From: Daphnia carinata
Taxonomy: Eukaryota > Arthropoda > Branchiopoda > Diplostraca > Daphniidae
Assembly: GCF_022539665.2 (NCBI RefSeq)
Contig: NC_081335.1
Span: 2,294,001-2,358,000 of the forward strand
DNA: 64,000 nucleotides
Direction: 5' to 3'
The translations under genes and the position numbers were made by a program. Of this stretch, positions 48,131 through 61,136 are shown piece by piece. Below the pieces are notes generated by a model. It was not told where the DNA came from. It saw only the letters and a program-made list of their open reading frames with translations, and ran no database searches. The stretch's first letter is position 1; each line of letters begins with the position of its first letter.

Positions 48131-51100
48131 AAGGGGCTAAAATGGCACAAAAAAAACGATCTGTAGTACCGTTCACTACAAGTTAAAGATCGACCCACAA
48201 ACTTAGGTAGAGAAGAGGTAATCGTAGCTCGTAGGTTGTTCGTAAGCCTCCCCATGGCCACTAGGTTCATGGATGCAGGCAGCTTATCATCGGGATATGT
48301 GACCCTCTTCGATACCGATAGGTTTTTAGTATGAGACATATTGTCTCTGTCGACATATGTCTTGGTGAACAAAATTTTACAACCAGTGCACCAATAGATG
48401 AACCCGAAATTTTAAGTTTCGGAAACAAAAAATGATTATTTTGTTGCTTAGTAAACAATAATGGTGCGTGCATCATGGACGAAAACATTACTACACGACG
48501 GAGAAATGGATTTCTTGTACGATACAATTACGATAGCGAACTACATGTTCTTATTGCAACAGTTGTAAAAGATAAACATCATTCTTTTTAACTATGTGAT
48601 GTTGCTGGAAAGACCGTTACTTTTCTTCGTGATCGTTAGGTGGTTAAGTATTTATGTCACCTGAAATACTGAGTCATACAATAAAATATGCTTCCGTAAC
48701 TCCCACGGGTGATTTATTTTTGAAATCCTGGCGTCACGGCGTAAAATTATGTATGCTGTCGGTTCCATCCTTCATTTCAAAATACATCGATATTACAAAA
48801 AATCTTTTGGAAGCGTAAATCTATTCACAAAACACAAGTAAGACAACTAGTTACCTGATGGGACACGTGTCTTCGTGATTTTAGCTGACATTTCTAGTAA
48901 AACATCAATTGTCATTCCGCCTGTGCATGGTCAAACCATTTGGGATGATTCTAGGTTAGATAGCCCATGTATTGTTATACAACTCTGCCACAAAACGTGA
49001 TTCCCGAGAAAGTTTGATATGGATGGTTTCATTCGTACTTGTATCGGTTTACTTTGGTTTGTCGCGGCTATCGGGACAATATGTTAGTCTGGCATTATGC
49101 ACGTCATTGTTGTAATAGAATATTCTAGAGGATTCCACAAAATCATTAATAAAAAGAAAGCATTAGTGTGATCGGAGCTCAACATCGGGGCATGTGTGTG
49201 ATGTAACATTAATACACAGCGCAACAGGTAGCGGTCGCGTGAGTTAGTAGTAAACGTACACAAGGTATTTCACAACGTGGAAAAACAATGGAAAGATATG
49301 GTACCTGTTGTTGAACAGTTACCTTGCTCCGCATACTTCAAATAAATTGTTTGCCAGGCCAACATCGGGCGACGCAACTGAATCTAGGGGACGCGAGAAA
49401 GAACATAAATTAAAAAATGAAATACATACAAAACAAAGGCAATAAACGGTCGTTCAACGGTTTCTCATCAGTGCTTGTCATCATAGTGTTATCCGAGGGA
49501 TAACACATAAAGCGAAATTGTCACACATGGCGTGAAAAACAAAATGTTTTTTCGATGTCATGATGACAAACATGTTGGTAACACGAGCAGCCATAATAGA
49601 TACTGTCAAAATCTCATTATGTAGTACACTCCCACAATTAAAACAGAATCTATGGCAAAATTAATGCACACACAATGATTCTCATGGGGAACTCGGCCAT
49701 TTGTAAAGTACTTTTTCTAGAAAAAGGAATTTAAGTTACTACCTTTAACTTTTGATGCACAGTGCTTGTTCACCTAGCTTTTCAGAAGCTTATGTTGAAT
49801 ACAGGCAAGGAAACAATAAACTGGGTACGAGGCATAGCATTGCCATACCGTAATCTACTTTCACAAACCACTAATAAAATAAATACATGCCTTCATATAG
49901 TTACAAACTAACGTTTTCTAACCGTAAAAAAAACACTAAAACGGAACTAATGAAAAATGTTAGTCTTTTCTTAATATCCTGTTGTTTTGTGTCTTTGAAA
50001 CCTCCTGTCAAATCACAATGCAAAATGGGCCAACCAGTAAAATGGTTTTGACGCAAAAAAAAAACTTGTTGCCAGCAATACTAGAACAGCTATTTTTCTT
50101 TCCCAGGAAGTACTTTGGTCTTACACAATATTGCACATCGGCTTAATACATAAAATCGGACATTGAAATGGACGTTCCGAATCTATTCTTAGGGTAAAGT
50201 TATGCCAATGTCATTCACTATACACAATCGGCCCAGCAAGTGGAGCATTTTTTAGGTCCACCGTGAGAATAACCACTACGTAATCGAGGACGAGATTTCT
50301 ACCAACATTCTTTAAGACGGTTCTTTGGGTCTGGATTAGTACTGAAATGGGATGAATCAATGACAATGGCAAACCCTATGCTCAAGATGTCCGTCACGCT
50401 GTTTTTAATATTGTTCACTTTAGCCCATGCTACGGGTAGTACCCTCATCGCCAAAGTCGGTCATCGTGTTTTGCTATTCCCTATTGTACATTAAGCAAAA
50501 ACCCAATGCACAACAACGCCAAATACTGTGCGTACAAGATGTATCTCCTGAAAGTGCTTAGACAGGGCTGTGCGATGGGAGCCAACATTCTTAACACAAA
50601 TCAAGCCACTTGTGGTGAAAGGCACAGCAGTTTTTGTCACTGTAAACATTTATCAGTATAAAACCGGAAGACTGCTAGCTCACAATGAACGGTGAAAGTC
50701 TACATTCGTCGTATATGTCTTTCTTTCTTATTTTTTTTTCTAAATAAAACCGTTGTACTTAGATACGACGTTGCTTGTCAGCTAAAAAACTAGCCTTAAT
50801 TCAGCTTTGGACATTTTCTTGGACTACACATCAAACTGTAATATTTGGCTGGGTAGATGACTGACATTTTCTTCAAGTGTTCAAGACAACACAACTCAAT
50901 TTTGTTCAATATCTACAGCCTTGGAATAAACATCGAGTTTCACATGATACTATACAAGTTCACGAATTGTTCGGTAACTACAGAGATGATAGTATCTAGA
51001 AAGTTACCAAGCCATTGATATGGAAAAAAATGAAACGCTCGAAAAAGAAAAATACCCGGAACACGATACTGCGACACAGCGATACTGTTAATAGTGTAAA

Positions 51101-51510
51101 GGATTCATGGTAACTCACCTCAGACAGGAAAATCTTGTTGCTAAATGAAATGCAAACGTTCACCAAAGTCAGAAAGTCAGGAAATTAGTTAAAACTAGAA
51201 AACCAAAAACTGGCTGAAGTTTTAATATCTTTCGATTGAAGTCAATACATGTCTAATATATATATGAGCGCCAAATTCGCTAAATCGAAAACAAAGTTAT
51301 GATTTATCGACCTATCGATAGTTCGAGAATATGGCGTTTCCATCGAACATCGACGGTTTTCCATTTTTTTCGCCAACGATGCAACAGAAGAGGCTTCCGA
51401 AATTGCGCGCTAATGTGATCTTATTGAGCCTTTGGGAGAACCGGGAAAGTGGTCTACGTGATCAGATGTATTTTTGATAACCACGTTTCAATGAAAAAAA
51501 TCGAACGAAA
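48131..51510. other. Gene-free region between UPF2 and FBXO22
   Basis: About 3.4 kb with no supported gene. No open frame of 60 codons exists between about 48530 and 51460 on either strand. It holds a perfect 9-bp hairpin at 49486-49506. Its right end should contain the FBXO22 promoter. Confidence 0.6.
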
Positions 51511-52944
51511 ATGGCGAATGAATCAGAGGGCAAAAAGCGAATTTCGCCGTTGCTCGAGTATGGCATCACTAAAGCTGTCCTACACTGTTTGCCTAACATT
51601 CTAGAACTTAATAAAGCCGCCACTGTATGCAAATCGTGGAATGAAACGGCGAAAATCATTAAGAAGAACAGAAATCAAATATACTCCACATCAAATATAG
51701 ATTCGTACGAAGACTACTCTGGTGTACAAGAGCTTTTGTCTTGTATGAGGAGTCAGCCCTGTATTTGCCTTGTGTTTCTGACTCATGCAGGGTTGGCTGA
51801 AATACCTCCACCACTTCCCGAACTGAAATTAGATGGTCACAATGGGGCACACTTTGGCCGATGTACAGAATATAGACTGTTGCATTACCTCAGAAGAAGC
51901 ATGCCTTTAGACTGTGCCATTGTTGGAGGTATAGCAAACGGAGTCGTCACATCCACACCTTCTCTTCTGACACACGAAGTAGAAGAAGGAGATGGTTACG
52001 GATTGTTATTCATCCCTGAGATACCAAATTTTTCTATAAGAAATTTTCATCTTGATAGACAGAAGATGAAAAATGTTGGCAAGGTAATTGCTTAAAAACT
52101 GTTTCTAATTAACTGCCATTGTTACTGATCGTAGCTTTCTTGCTTTATAGGCAATAACTAGTCAAACAGAGGAAGTTGGGCGGCTGTTAAATATCAAGGA
52201 TGATGATCAAGTCCAGTGTCTTATGTTACTGGGTACTGATGCGTATAAAGAATCCAAGTGTATTGAAGCCCTCTGTCGATATTTTCAAGACAAGTAAGCT
52301 AACTTAATTTTTCTTGATTGAATTTGTTTGAGGTTGTTTAATTTATAATGTAACCAGGCGAAACCAGAACATAGCCATTGGAGGTGGATTTGTGGAAGCA
52401 GCTATCCATCCGGATGTGGTGGATGGCGATCGCGAGTATGGCATCACAGGGCTAGTTTTCTGCGGCCCGAGAGTTAAGGCCAACTCAGTTATCGTTCCAC
52501 CTGATGCTACCACCGATTCCGATATTGAACGAATACTTCTTCAGGTGAGATGAACGGCCATAGCTCATAAAATGATACACCCTTGATAACTGGAACGTAT
52601 ATTTTTTGTATGAACAAAAGTTAAAGGAAAAACATTTCGGCTCCTTTTCTGGCGAGAAGATGAAAAGCATTGGCTTCATGGTCGCTTGCGTTGCCAGAGG
52701 TACTCATCTCCACGGTCGGTCTGGTGTCGAATCAGCAATCTTCCACAAACATTTCCCTGCCACGCCATTGCTGGGCTTTTTCGGCAATGGTGAAATTGGC
52801 ATCAATTGCCTAGGCCCAGCTTCACCAACGACAACTCCCCAGTCATTCCAATCCAACCTGCCTAGTGCTCCCAAAAAATCACGAATCACATATCTCCACT
52901 CTTATGCCACCACATTCACCTTGATCTCCTTCCCTGTCGAATAA
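51511..52944 (+). CDS. FBXO22: F-box only protein 22 (FBXO22)
   Basis: Substrate receptor of an SCF (SKP1-CUL1-F-box) ubiquitin ligase; mammalian FBXO22 acts on KDM4 demethylases and methylated p53. Exons: 51511-52083, 52151-52293, 52358-52544, 52621-52944. The sum is 1227 nt, 408 aa (human about 403). An F-box-like segment lies near residues 10-50 (A-V-L-H-C-L-P to V-C-K-S-W). It is followed by FIST-type sensory domains with CAIVGGIANGVV, AIGGGFV, SIGFMVACVARG, and a C-terminal FFGNGEIG and HSYATTFTLISFP. All introns are GT-AG and short. The ATG is the first in frame. Confidence 0.92.
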
Positions 52945-54208
52945 CATCTACGAGTGACTGATTCCAGCAGCACCAGGACGTCGAGACTGCAGGCAGATTG
53001 AATCAGGTTTGTTTTCCTTGAGAACCGGACTAGAGGAGGAAGTTTTGACAAGAGGTGGACAGTGGACACCTCTTCTCGTGGGAAGAGAAAAAAAATGTTT
53101 GATGTGCGTATCGTAAATTATGCGGTAAGGCCTGGAGGCAGCTTTGATTCTTCCAGTTGGGAAGGGGGGAGGGGTAAAGAAGGTGGTTGAGTAGGCGGGA
53201 AACTCCAGGAGTTCTTGTGTTTCGGGGTAAAAATAGAACGAAAAAAATCTACTTTCTCCTTGGAGGAAGTCGCGTGAAAATTGTCGTAATCCAAGGCCGG
53301 TCAATGTGATGGATGGTTGGATGAGTTTAAACACATGTGTACACCCTTTTGTGCCCTTTTAAGAATTTTGTACTGAACATAATCGACCGTCGACACCTGA
53401 CCATAGCGCTGGACTAAAATGAACGAGGATAGCGCAAGCTTTTGTTTTAATTGCGAAAACTGATTTAAAGAAGTAATTTATCGTGATGGAATCGAATGTT
53501 CTAGTTGACAGGCGATTGGTGCTAGGGCGAACACACACTTGAGACCGTTGTACAGTAGTAAGAAACCCAGGTTTAATTTTGTAAAAAGCAATGCTAAATA
53601 GTAATGAAAAAAAAAAAAGACAAAAGAACGCAGAAAACACAGAAAATATAAGTACATATATGTGTGAAACTTTGGACTAGAACCCGCCTCCGTCGTGTTC
53701 CTAGCGGACGCGGACCGAGTCATACCGTAAGGGGGGAGAAGAGAACCAGTCGTTGGGTGCGCTTCTCCAGTCGACTCACAGCGCTTGAAGACGCCGGTTG
53801 TGTCTACTTTAGTGGGTCTCGTGTGCGGTGATTCGGTTTCAAAAACTCTTGTGTCTTTGAACTCTTAAACTTTAAACTCCCCCTGCTGTTCAGGATCAGT
53901 GAAGATCCGCAACTGTTTATGCTCTCGTGCTTACTCGTGACTTTGAATATGATTATTTAGGATTTTTTTTTTCTCTCCTCCACACACACACACACAAAAG
54001 TGTGATCGTATGCATTTCCCATTTTGGTGGATTGGAATTATCTGAATTGTGCAACCAATAAATAAAACACACACACACATACACAAAAAAGAAAAAAAAA
54101 ACATACAAAACACAAAAACAAACAAAAGTAATCGAAGACTTGTGCCGGTGTTGTCAGAGGTACGTGGACGGATTCAACACAGTTTCTTCTTTCTTTTTTT
54201 TTCCTCAG
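52945..54208. other. Intergenic region after FBXO22
   Basis: Holds the FBXO22 3' UTR and the likely promoter and leader of the gene beginning at 54209. It has CA-rich and A-rich runs near 53980 and 54065-54125. No coding exon is supported. Confidence 0.5.
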
Positions 54209-54625
54209 GAGATGTCCCCGTGTGCTGCTGGATGATGCCGGATTCAGCACGTCTAGGCTGAATAGTTCCACGATCGCAAGTTCCAATCGAAAATAGATAG
54301 AAGAATATTTTAAGAAAAGAATCCATCGTTGAAAGCAAACGAAATCATGAGGGAATATCACGTTTTAAGCGCCATGGTGACTGAAGCTCCGCGTAACCTG
54401 GGCCGGCGCATTTCACGTCGTCTCAGCATGTCAGTGGCCAAGGTTCCAACGTTCATCCAGTCGAAATTCCGTACGGATGTGGATGTCGCCGATTTCAGCG
54501 CCAGCGGAGGAAGCGCGGCCGGCGGAGGTGTCGCCAATAATAACGGGCAATGGTGGCCCCAGCAATTGAGGCGCTCCCGGCCCGTCACCCTTCACATCAT
54601 TCTGCCCAACGGAATCGAACGCACG
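54209..54625 (+). CDS. Probable first coding exon of an unidentified gene
   Basis: A pyrimidine tract and AG at 54207-54208 give a good 3' splice site. An ATG at 54347 opens 93 codons, ending at a GT donor (ACG|GTCAGT) at 54625. The peptide is Arg/Ser-rich at first (LGRRISRRLSMSVAK), has a Gly/Ala/Asn linker, then RPVTLHIILPNGIERT. The last part resembles the first strand pair of a ubiquitin-like fold such as a FERM F1 lobe or Ras-binding domain; this is only a resemblance. Downstream exons were not found and probably lie beyond the window. I do not recognise the gene. Confidence 0.45.
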
Positions 54626-57600
54626 GTCAGTGGAATTTTTCACACTTTTGATTTTCTTTTTGCGGTGTGTGTGTTTTTTTTTTCCCGGCCAAATCATCCG
54701 CAATACGAAGCGGATGCAATATGGTATGACTCGATATCATCCATCATTTTTGCATCGGAAACCTACGCCCGCCCGTTGGGCGGTAAAATGTCCACGTATT
54801 ATTATTATTTTCTTACGTGTTTTTTCTCGCGCATGCGAAAATTCAAACGGCCAAAAAAGGGAAAATTGATATCGCTGCATAGAACTTGATCAAGGTGTTT
54901 TGAAGTGTGGGCGGGGTACAACGTACCCGCCGCTCGAATAGTCGAGTTGAAAATCTTGTTCAATATTCGAACGCGTCGTTTTTTTGTTTGAAATGAGATG
55001 AAATCTGGTACAATTTTAGTACGCAGCAGCGCAGTTTTTTACCTTCCGACTTTCAAGGTCCATCTTAAAAGGTATCGCAAGCGTGACAACGTGAAGTGGG
55101 TGGATGGGACGGATGAAACTAAAAGAGGACAGGTGGTGCGTCGTCATTTTTTTTTTTTTTTTTTTCTTTCTTCCTAGTCGCCGTCTGTCTACCAAGTTCC
55201 CAACATCTTTCCTCGTCCATTTTTGATCCACACCTTTTGATGACTTATCAACTTTTTATTTTTTAAACATTTATTTCGCATTGCTGCCCGGCTTACCTCT
55301 TCACATTCAAGGCTTTCACCCAATGCGCGGTGAGTCAAAAAGGTAGTTGGGAAGATCTTTGAAACTCGCGTTCTCTTTGATATTCTAGCCCTGGTCTACG
55401 CAGATTATGATTTTCTTTTGGGAAGAGTCATAGTTTTCGTGAATTTTTTGCCCCATCTCATTGTCCCGACAACATTCACGGTCTCGTCTTCAAACCGACT
55501 GATTCGATTCGCCGGCGTGTACGATGTACAGGTACATGTCGCCACTCCTTTAACACGTTGAGAGCAGATTGCGTTTTTTCTCTCCACCCATTGCAACTTT
55601 TAAAATTCTTTTTATGTTGTTGTTGAACGAATCTTTGTTGGGGGACACGTAAGTTGTGAACGTCAAGGGGAAAAAAAAGTGAGAAAAGATGAAGAGGAAA
55701 ATCAAAAGGATAGAAATTAATGCTTCTGGGTATCTAATGCATTCGCTATCTTGCTCGTCTCAGAAATATAGATGCTGCAAAGGTTGATTGCCCGGCAGCT
55801 GCCGGATAAACAAGGAAAAGACCGCGGGAAGATGGGAGGGAATAACAAGAGAAATAAAGAGAAAAAAAAAAAGATGTATGAAATGACGCCATAGAAAAAG
55901 GAGCGGAGCGAAACAAATTGCTCGTTGAATTCCCTTTTCATTTTTTTTTTTTTGTTATTCACGAAAAAACATTTTTACTTTCCATATTCTTCACGACAAT
56001 CAAGTTCTCTAGAAAGGATGAAATGATTCAGTTTTTTCACATCCCTTTCGGCATGGAAACATTGAATGATGATTCGCCGCATCCGCTTTTGATGTCTCTG
56101 TTTTGCGCGAGGGCACTTTCGATTGAACTCGTTCCACCAGTTCTCCCGGAAACCAAAAACTTAAGGGTCATTTCCTCTTTGATGTCTGCCTCTAACTTCA
56201 TTTGTGCTACTCGCCACACGAGTAAGTGATAAGAGGAAACTTTTTTCTTCTTTTTTTTAGCAATATAATCACACATTCGGGGAAGAAGGAAAACCTTTTG
56301 TACAAATCGTCCTGCTCTCTTGTTTGGTGTTTAGCATTTCCGGCTTTAATGGCGCATAGCATCCGCTGTCGCCTCGAAATATTTTTCTCTCTATGGGACA
56401 TGTGCGCACTTGTTTGTTTTTATTTATTTATTTTTTTTTTTTTTTGCTGTGTCCGCCATTTTTCCTTAACGTCAATTCGAGTCGCGTTAGTCGTTTCCTT
56501 TTTTTATTTTCTTATTCCATTATTGTTGAGCGCGTCCTTTTTTTTTCCCAGTACACAAATGTATTACTTGCGCTTTTCTTCTTGCTCTTCCGTCCGAGTG
56601 ATGGACATCACCGGACGGTGGAAAAATAGTAGAAGAAAAAAAGAAGAATATCCTCGCACGCCAGCGTCAACGGCCTCTCTTTCACATCGTTGCCGCCAGC
56701 TTGGTATCACTTGTCGGAAGACTTTTCCTCAGTTGATAGCCTTTTTTCTTTTTTTGCTTAAACCGCCTTCTTTTTCTTGCGTTGAAATGATCTCTGTGGA
56801 TGCCAACAAGCTTCTTTCGGTTGCTACAGGCGAAATCATTCATGTCTGCAAACATCATCAAAACAACAACAGATATACGTTTTCATATGTTTTTTTTTTC
56901 TTAAAGATTCGATACCAAGTGGCTAAACAAACCCGTCAGTTGCGCGCAAGTTGCGATAGTTTCCTTAAAAACTAAAAATAAAATAATGGCTGCATCATCG
57001 GTTTCTTTTACGTTTTCACCGAAATAATTTTCCCCCTCAACTCGAAAATGAAAACTTTTGTTTTTCATCTTTGAGTTTCTTGATCGTAAAAAATAAGATA
57101 TAGGAAGAAAAAGAAAACATGTGCAGTTATCGATGATTTACAGCGAGTTATTTATTTTTCCTTTTTTCTTTCGTTGTTGTTTTTTTTTACTACGAAATTT
57201 ATCGCAAAGCTGAAAAACTAAAAAAAAAAAAGGCTAAATCGACGTTGTACCCCTTCGTAGTTTCTCTCTCTCCGGGAATCTGTCTAGCCGTTGTATGTGG
57301 CTCGCTGTTGTCGGATAATTGCTTCTATACCCGGTGTGCGGTCGGTCAGTTTGTTGGACGTTATTTTCAAATTTTTTAAAAAGAAAACGCGCACAATCTT
57401 CTTCTTTTAAGCGCATTAGCCTTTTCTGGTGTATGTGTGTGCGCCATCGATTGCCTCTTGTGTTGCTCTCGTCTCGGGCACGGTTCGTGGTCGAAGGGAG
57501 GTCCCTGTGTTGATTACCGGACCACTGGGTGGTGGTGGAAAAAAAAAAGAAAAGAACGAGGAGCAGAACATGTTACCGCACGTGTGAAAAAGGAGGGAGA

Positions 57601-60600
57601 AGAAAACCACTTCTTGGAAAAAAAACTTGTCTCCACATAGTGTCGCTCTTGGTCACTTCCTCATGGCTTTTTTTTTTTTGTTAAAGAAATAAAGAATTTT
57701 TTTCTTCTTTCGGTATTGTTGTATGAACACGCAGTACAAACCCAGGCGTCATAGGCAACTAGACGATGATACAACAACCCATGAGAAAAAAAAAAAGAAC
57801 TGGGAAATTATCAGAAAGGGTTTTTTTTTGGGTGGTAATAATAAACCAAAGTTAAAGCTCTTTCTTTATTTTTCGCTAACGATCCGACGAGAGAAAAAAA
57901 GCCATCGCTTCGGCATTGTTTACTTTGTTCTTTTTTTTTTTTTCCTGTTAGATAAATAAGGATGGACATTTTTTTTTTCCCCAGAACAAAATGTCCATCG
58001 CTTTACATTCTCACAAATTCTGGCATCTTGTCTGCGTTGATTGAAATTTTTCTATTTTTTCCCAAACAAAATCGTTTCATCTTTCAAACGGTACAAAAAA
58101 ATTTGACTAAATATGGGGGAGGGTTGGCTTCTCGTTCGTACCACCAACCTTCGTCGCACCTTGCTCCGCTTTTCCTTATGTCCCGTCAGGTCCGGTTTTG
58201 CGTTAGCGGTCAAATGTCCAAACGTTTGCGGGTTTTTGAAAGCTTCTAGTTCATGGGTGACGTCTTGTCAGATTCCGTTGGATCAGCCTGGGATTGTTGT
58301 TGCCACCGTCTCGAAATGGGAGGGAATTTGAGAATTTCAAAACGAAGCGCGAATCAAAGAAATAAGTAAGACCTGGAAAGAGACAATCTCGAACGTTAAC
58401 GAAGATATCCAAATATGGCGGCGACTAACCAAACATGATAACTCGGGACCAGCATCCCCATCCTGTTTTGCACGAGAATAAAGGTCAACGGACCGTCGGA
58501 AAAACACATAGCTTATGCAGCGAGTGTGCACGCTCGTGATAACGAAGAGATACCACGAATCTTTGAAGTGGGGAAATAAGATTCCAAGTGTGCATGGAAT
58601 TTTGTTTATTGTCGATACTTGATTAGAGCCACTGTGCATAGGCATTTTGTATTCCCGTTGAATTGCTCTTTGTGTGTGCGCGCTACGTGGCGCTTCTAAC
58701 GAGGCCTCTATAATCATTACACCTTCAATAAGCCCTTACGGTTCGTCATTAACGAGGGCGGCAGCAACGAGTCACGCTCTTGTCACGCGAGAACGACGTG
58801 TCTTTTTTTTTTTTTTACCGTGTGTGAGAGAGGAGGAGGATCTCGTACGCGCGGGAATGGGGCCGTATCCCGCTAGAGGCCTAAAATCACGACAGAATCA
58901 ACCCTCAAACGATGTTTGCCTTCTCTTTTCTTTTTTTCTTCCGAGAAACGCGGTTGATGTAATTGTATGGCAACAGGAGTATAGTACGCACACTTGTGGT
59001 GGTGACCTGGTCTTATATAACTTTGCACGTTATCCTCGTAGCAGAGAGTTCATTGATTGTCATGACGCGCTGGATAGGAGGCAAGAACCGGTACACTGAG
59101 CCATTTCTTGTTTTCACAACTATTTTTGTATTTTTGTATTTTTTTTTAAACTCGCATTTCTTTTTGGAACATGGAAAGGTCGACTAGGGTCATCTTTACT
59201 CACGATCGTTACGGTTCTTAGCTGCTACTTTCGTTCTTCCCATTTTTGTTTTTACTTCAAAACTTTTGCTGTCATCATTTTCCTTTTTTTGTTCCAGTAA
59301 AGATCCATTTTTTAAAGGGGGGAAAAGTTCGTTTCTTTTTATTAGACTCTGAGGTGGCAGTGTGCCTTACCGTAGGTTTTCATTTAAATAGGAGGCCAGG
59401 GGCTCGTTCCCCCTATGTGTTGTGAACGCGTTGCGTTCTTCGTTCTTTTCGTGAATGACGGCGACAACACACTTTCCCATCGTTTTTCAAAAATCAAACG
59501 GCCACTCCCTTTTAAGTGTTAGACTCCCACTCGCCTTAACTACAATTTTGTTGGCCGTCTTCTTTTACACCTCCTTTTTTTTTTTTCGTGACTTTGACTT
59601 GATGTTTCAATTGATATCGAACGGATCGAATCTTTGATCCGTTACGATACCCCCGCCCTTTCTACATACCTTTGGCTATTTTGTTGAACACATTTTTCTT
59701 TCTTTTCATATTTTGACGATCACACTTAGAATCATTTATTTTTAATGTCCAGTTCCGGACGATATCCGGCTGTATATTTTTACTACTATATATATATATA
59801 TATTTTTCTCGCCTTTTTGTTTCTGGTTCTTTTCTTGTGCGCACGTTTCAGTCGCCAAAGTCAGAGCCGGAAACATACCTACCACCATCGTTTTGACTTC
59901 GTTCCAACCGAACGCGGGATAGCGCGCGTCCGTGATGCGTGTGTGTGTGTGTGTGTGTGACTCACCATTCACGTTGGAAGCTTTCCTGTCCTATTATTTG
60001 TTCAATCCCTTGTCAAGGGCATCACACAAAGATTTCTTTTTATTTATCAAACAGAAGCACCGATGCCTTCCAGCTTTTGGGAGGATCGTTCCATTAGGTT
60101 GTGATGCAATGCGTACGTCAAGAATGAAAAAGGGTTAAACTATTTTGAATTCGAAATGCGTTTGTTGCCCTCGTCCGACGAACTTTATTTTTTATTTTTT
60201 ATTTTTTTCGCGTGTAGTGAGCGATCGTCGGGTCGATTTTCAAATAAAGAGACATTGTTTATTTGTGTGTTGCTATTACACGCGGGAGGAAATAATGGGA
60301 AGACAACAAGGGGATTGCGTTCCATCCGCGTCAGCTAGTTAACGATGAAGCGACAGGTGGCCGCGTGAGCAACGACAGCTGATGTAGTGCCTGGCCAACA
60401 ACACTGGGCTTATTATACGAAATAAATGGGGAAAAATAATGTCTCTTTTTCCTCGGCTCTTGTTTGGCAGCAACCAACAATAACAGCAAAAGAAACAAAT
60501 GGGAAAACTATTTTAACCGAATCCTTTTTTTTCCCATCGGTTTGAACGTCGTCCGAGTCGGCATTTTATAACGTCATAAATGGCAAAAAAAAAAAAAAAA

Positions 60601-60962
60601 AAAAAGGATGGAAGAAACTGTTTCGATTTTGTTCTTTTTGTTCATCTTGTGTATTTAGAGCTTTTCTCTTGCTCTCGAAAATCTTGTCACTTTCAATGAC
60701 GTCAATTTCGTGCCGTGTCGATCGTGACTGGTTCTTTTTTTTTTTTCTAATTATAAATCCACTTGTTTACCTGGAATAGACAGTCGTCTGACCGCAACCG
60801 ATATTTCGGCCGACCGGTCTTTGGATTGTTGTTCCGTCGAAGGCCATTTCTTCAATTTAGCTGGAATCACTTGGACCTTTTCCCTTTGGCGAGCCTTTCT
60901 CTAACTTGGCCCCTACAATTATTCCGTGATACACCTGTCTGCCGCACGATCTATGAGAATGG

Positions 60963-61136
60963 CTATTGGTAAACGATGGAACTAAAAGTTTTTGAAAAAA
61001 AAAAAAAAAAAAAAAGCACTCGATGCTATCGCTAAAAGTTATGACATTATTATCATAAAAATGCGAGTAACAAAAGGATTGGATACGCCCAGGTATTGCG
61101 TGGCTTGCGGGCGTGTCGATGATCGTTTACCAATAG
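60963..61136. repeat. 15-bp perfect inverted repeat
   Basis: The arm ctattggtaaacgat at 60963-60977 is repeated in inverse orientation at 61122-61136, enclosing an A-rich spacer of about 144 bp. It could be a hairpin or a small MITE-like element; no target-site duplication was recognised. Confidence 0.5.

Noticed and set aside
47769-48166. Three overlapping plus-strand open frames
   Set aside because: They run through the tRNA-like element and its pyrimidine-rich, repetitive tail. The peptides are low-complexity Pro/Ser and Lys runs.
48530-51460. Lack of any 60-codon open frame over about 2.9 kb as a sign of something special
   Set aside because: For DNA of this composition only about two such frames are expected by chance in that length, so zero is not remarkable.
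54626-54889. Read-through of the 54347 frame past the donor
   Set aside because: After the GT donor the frame becomes Phe-rich over T-runs, typical of intron sequence.
56226-56975. 249-codon plus-strand open frame
   Set aside because: It is rich in Phe, Leu and Ser from T-tracts, with no domain and homopolymer-biased composition. Chance in an AT-rich intron.
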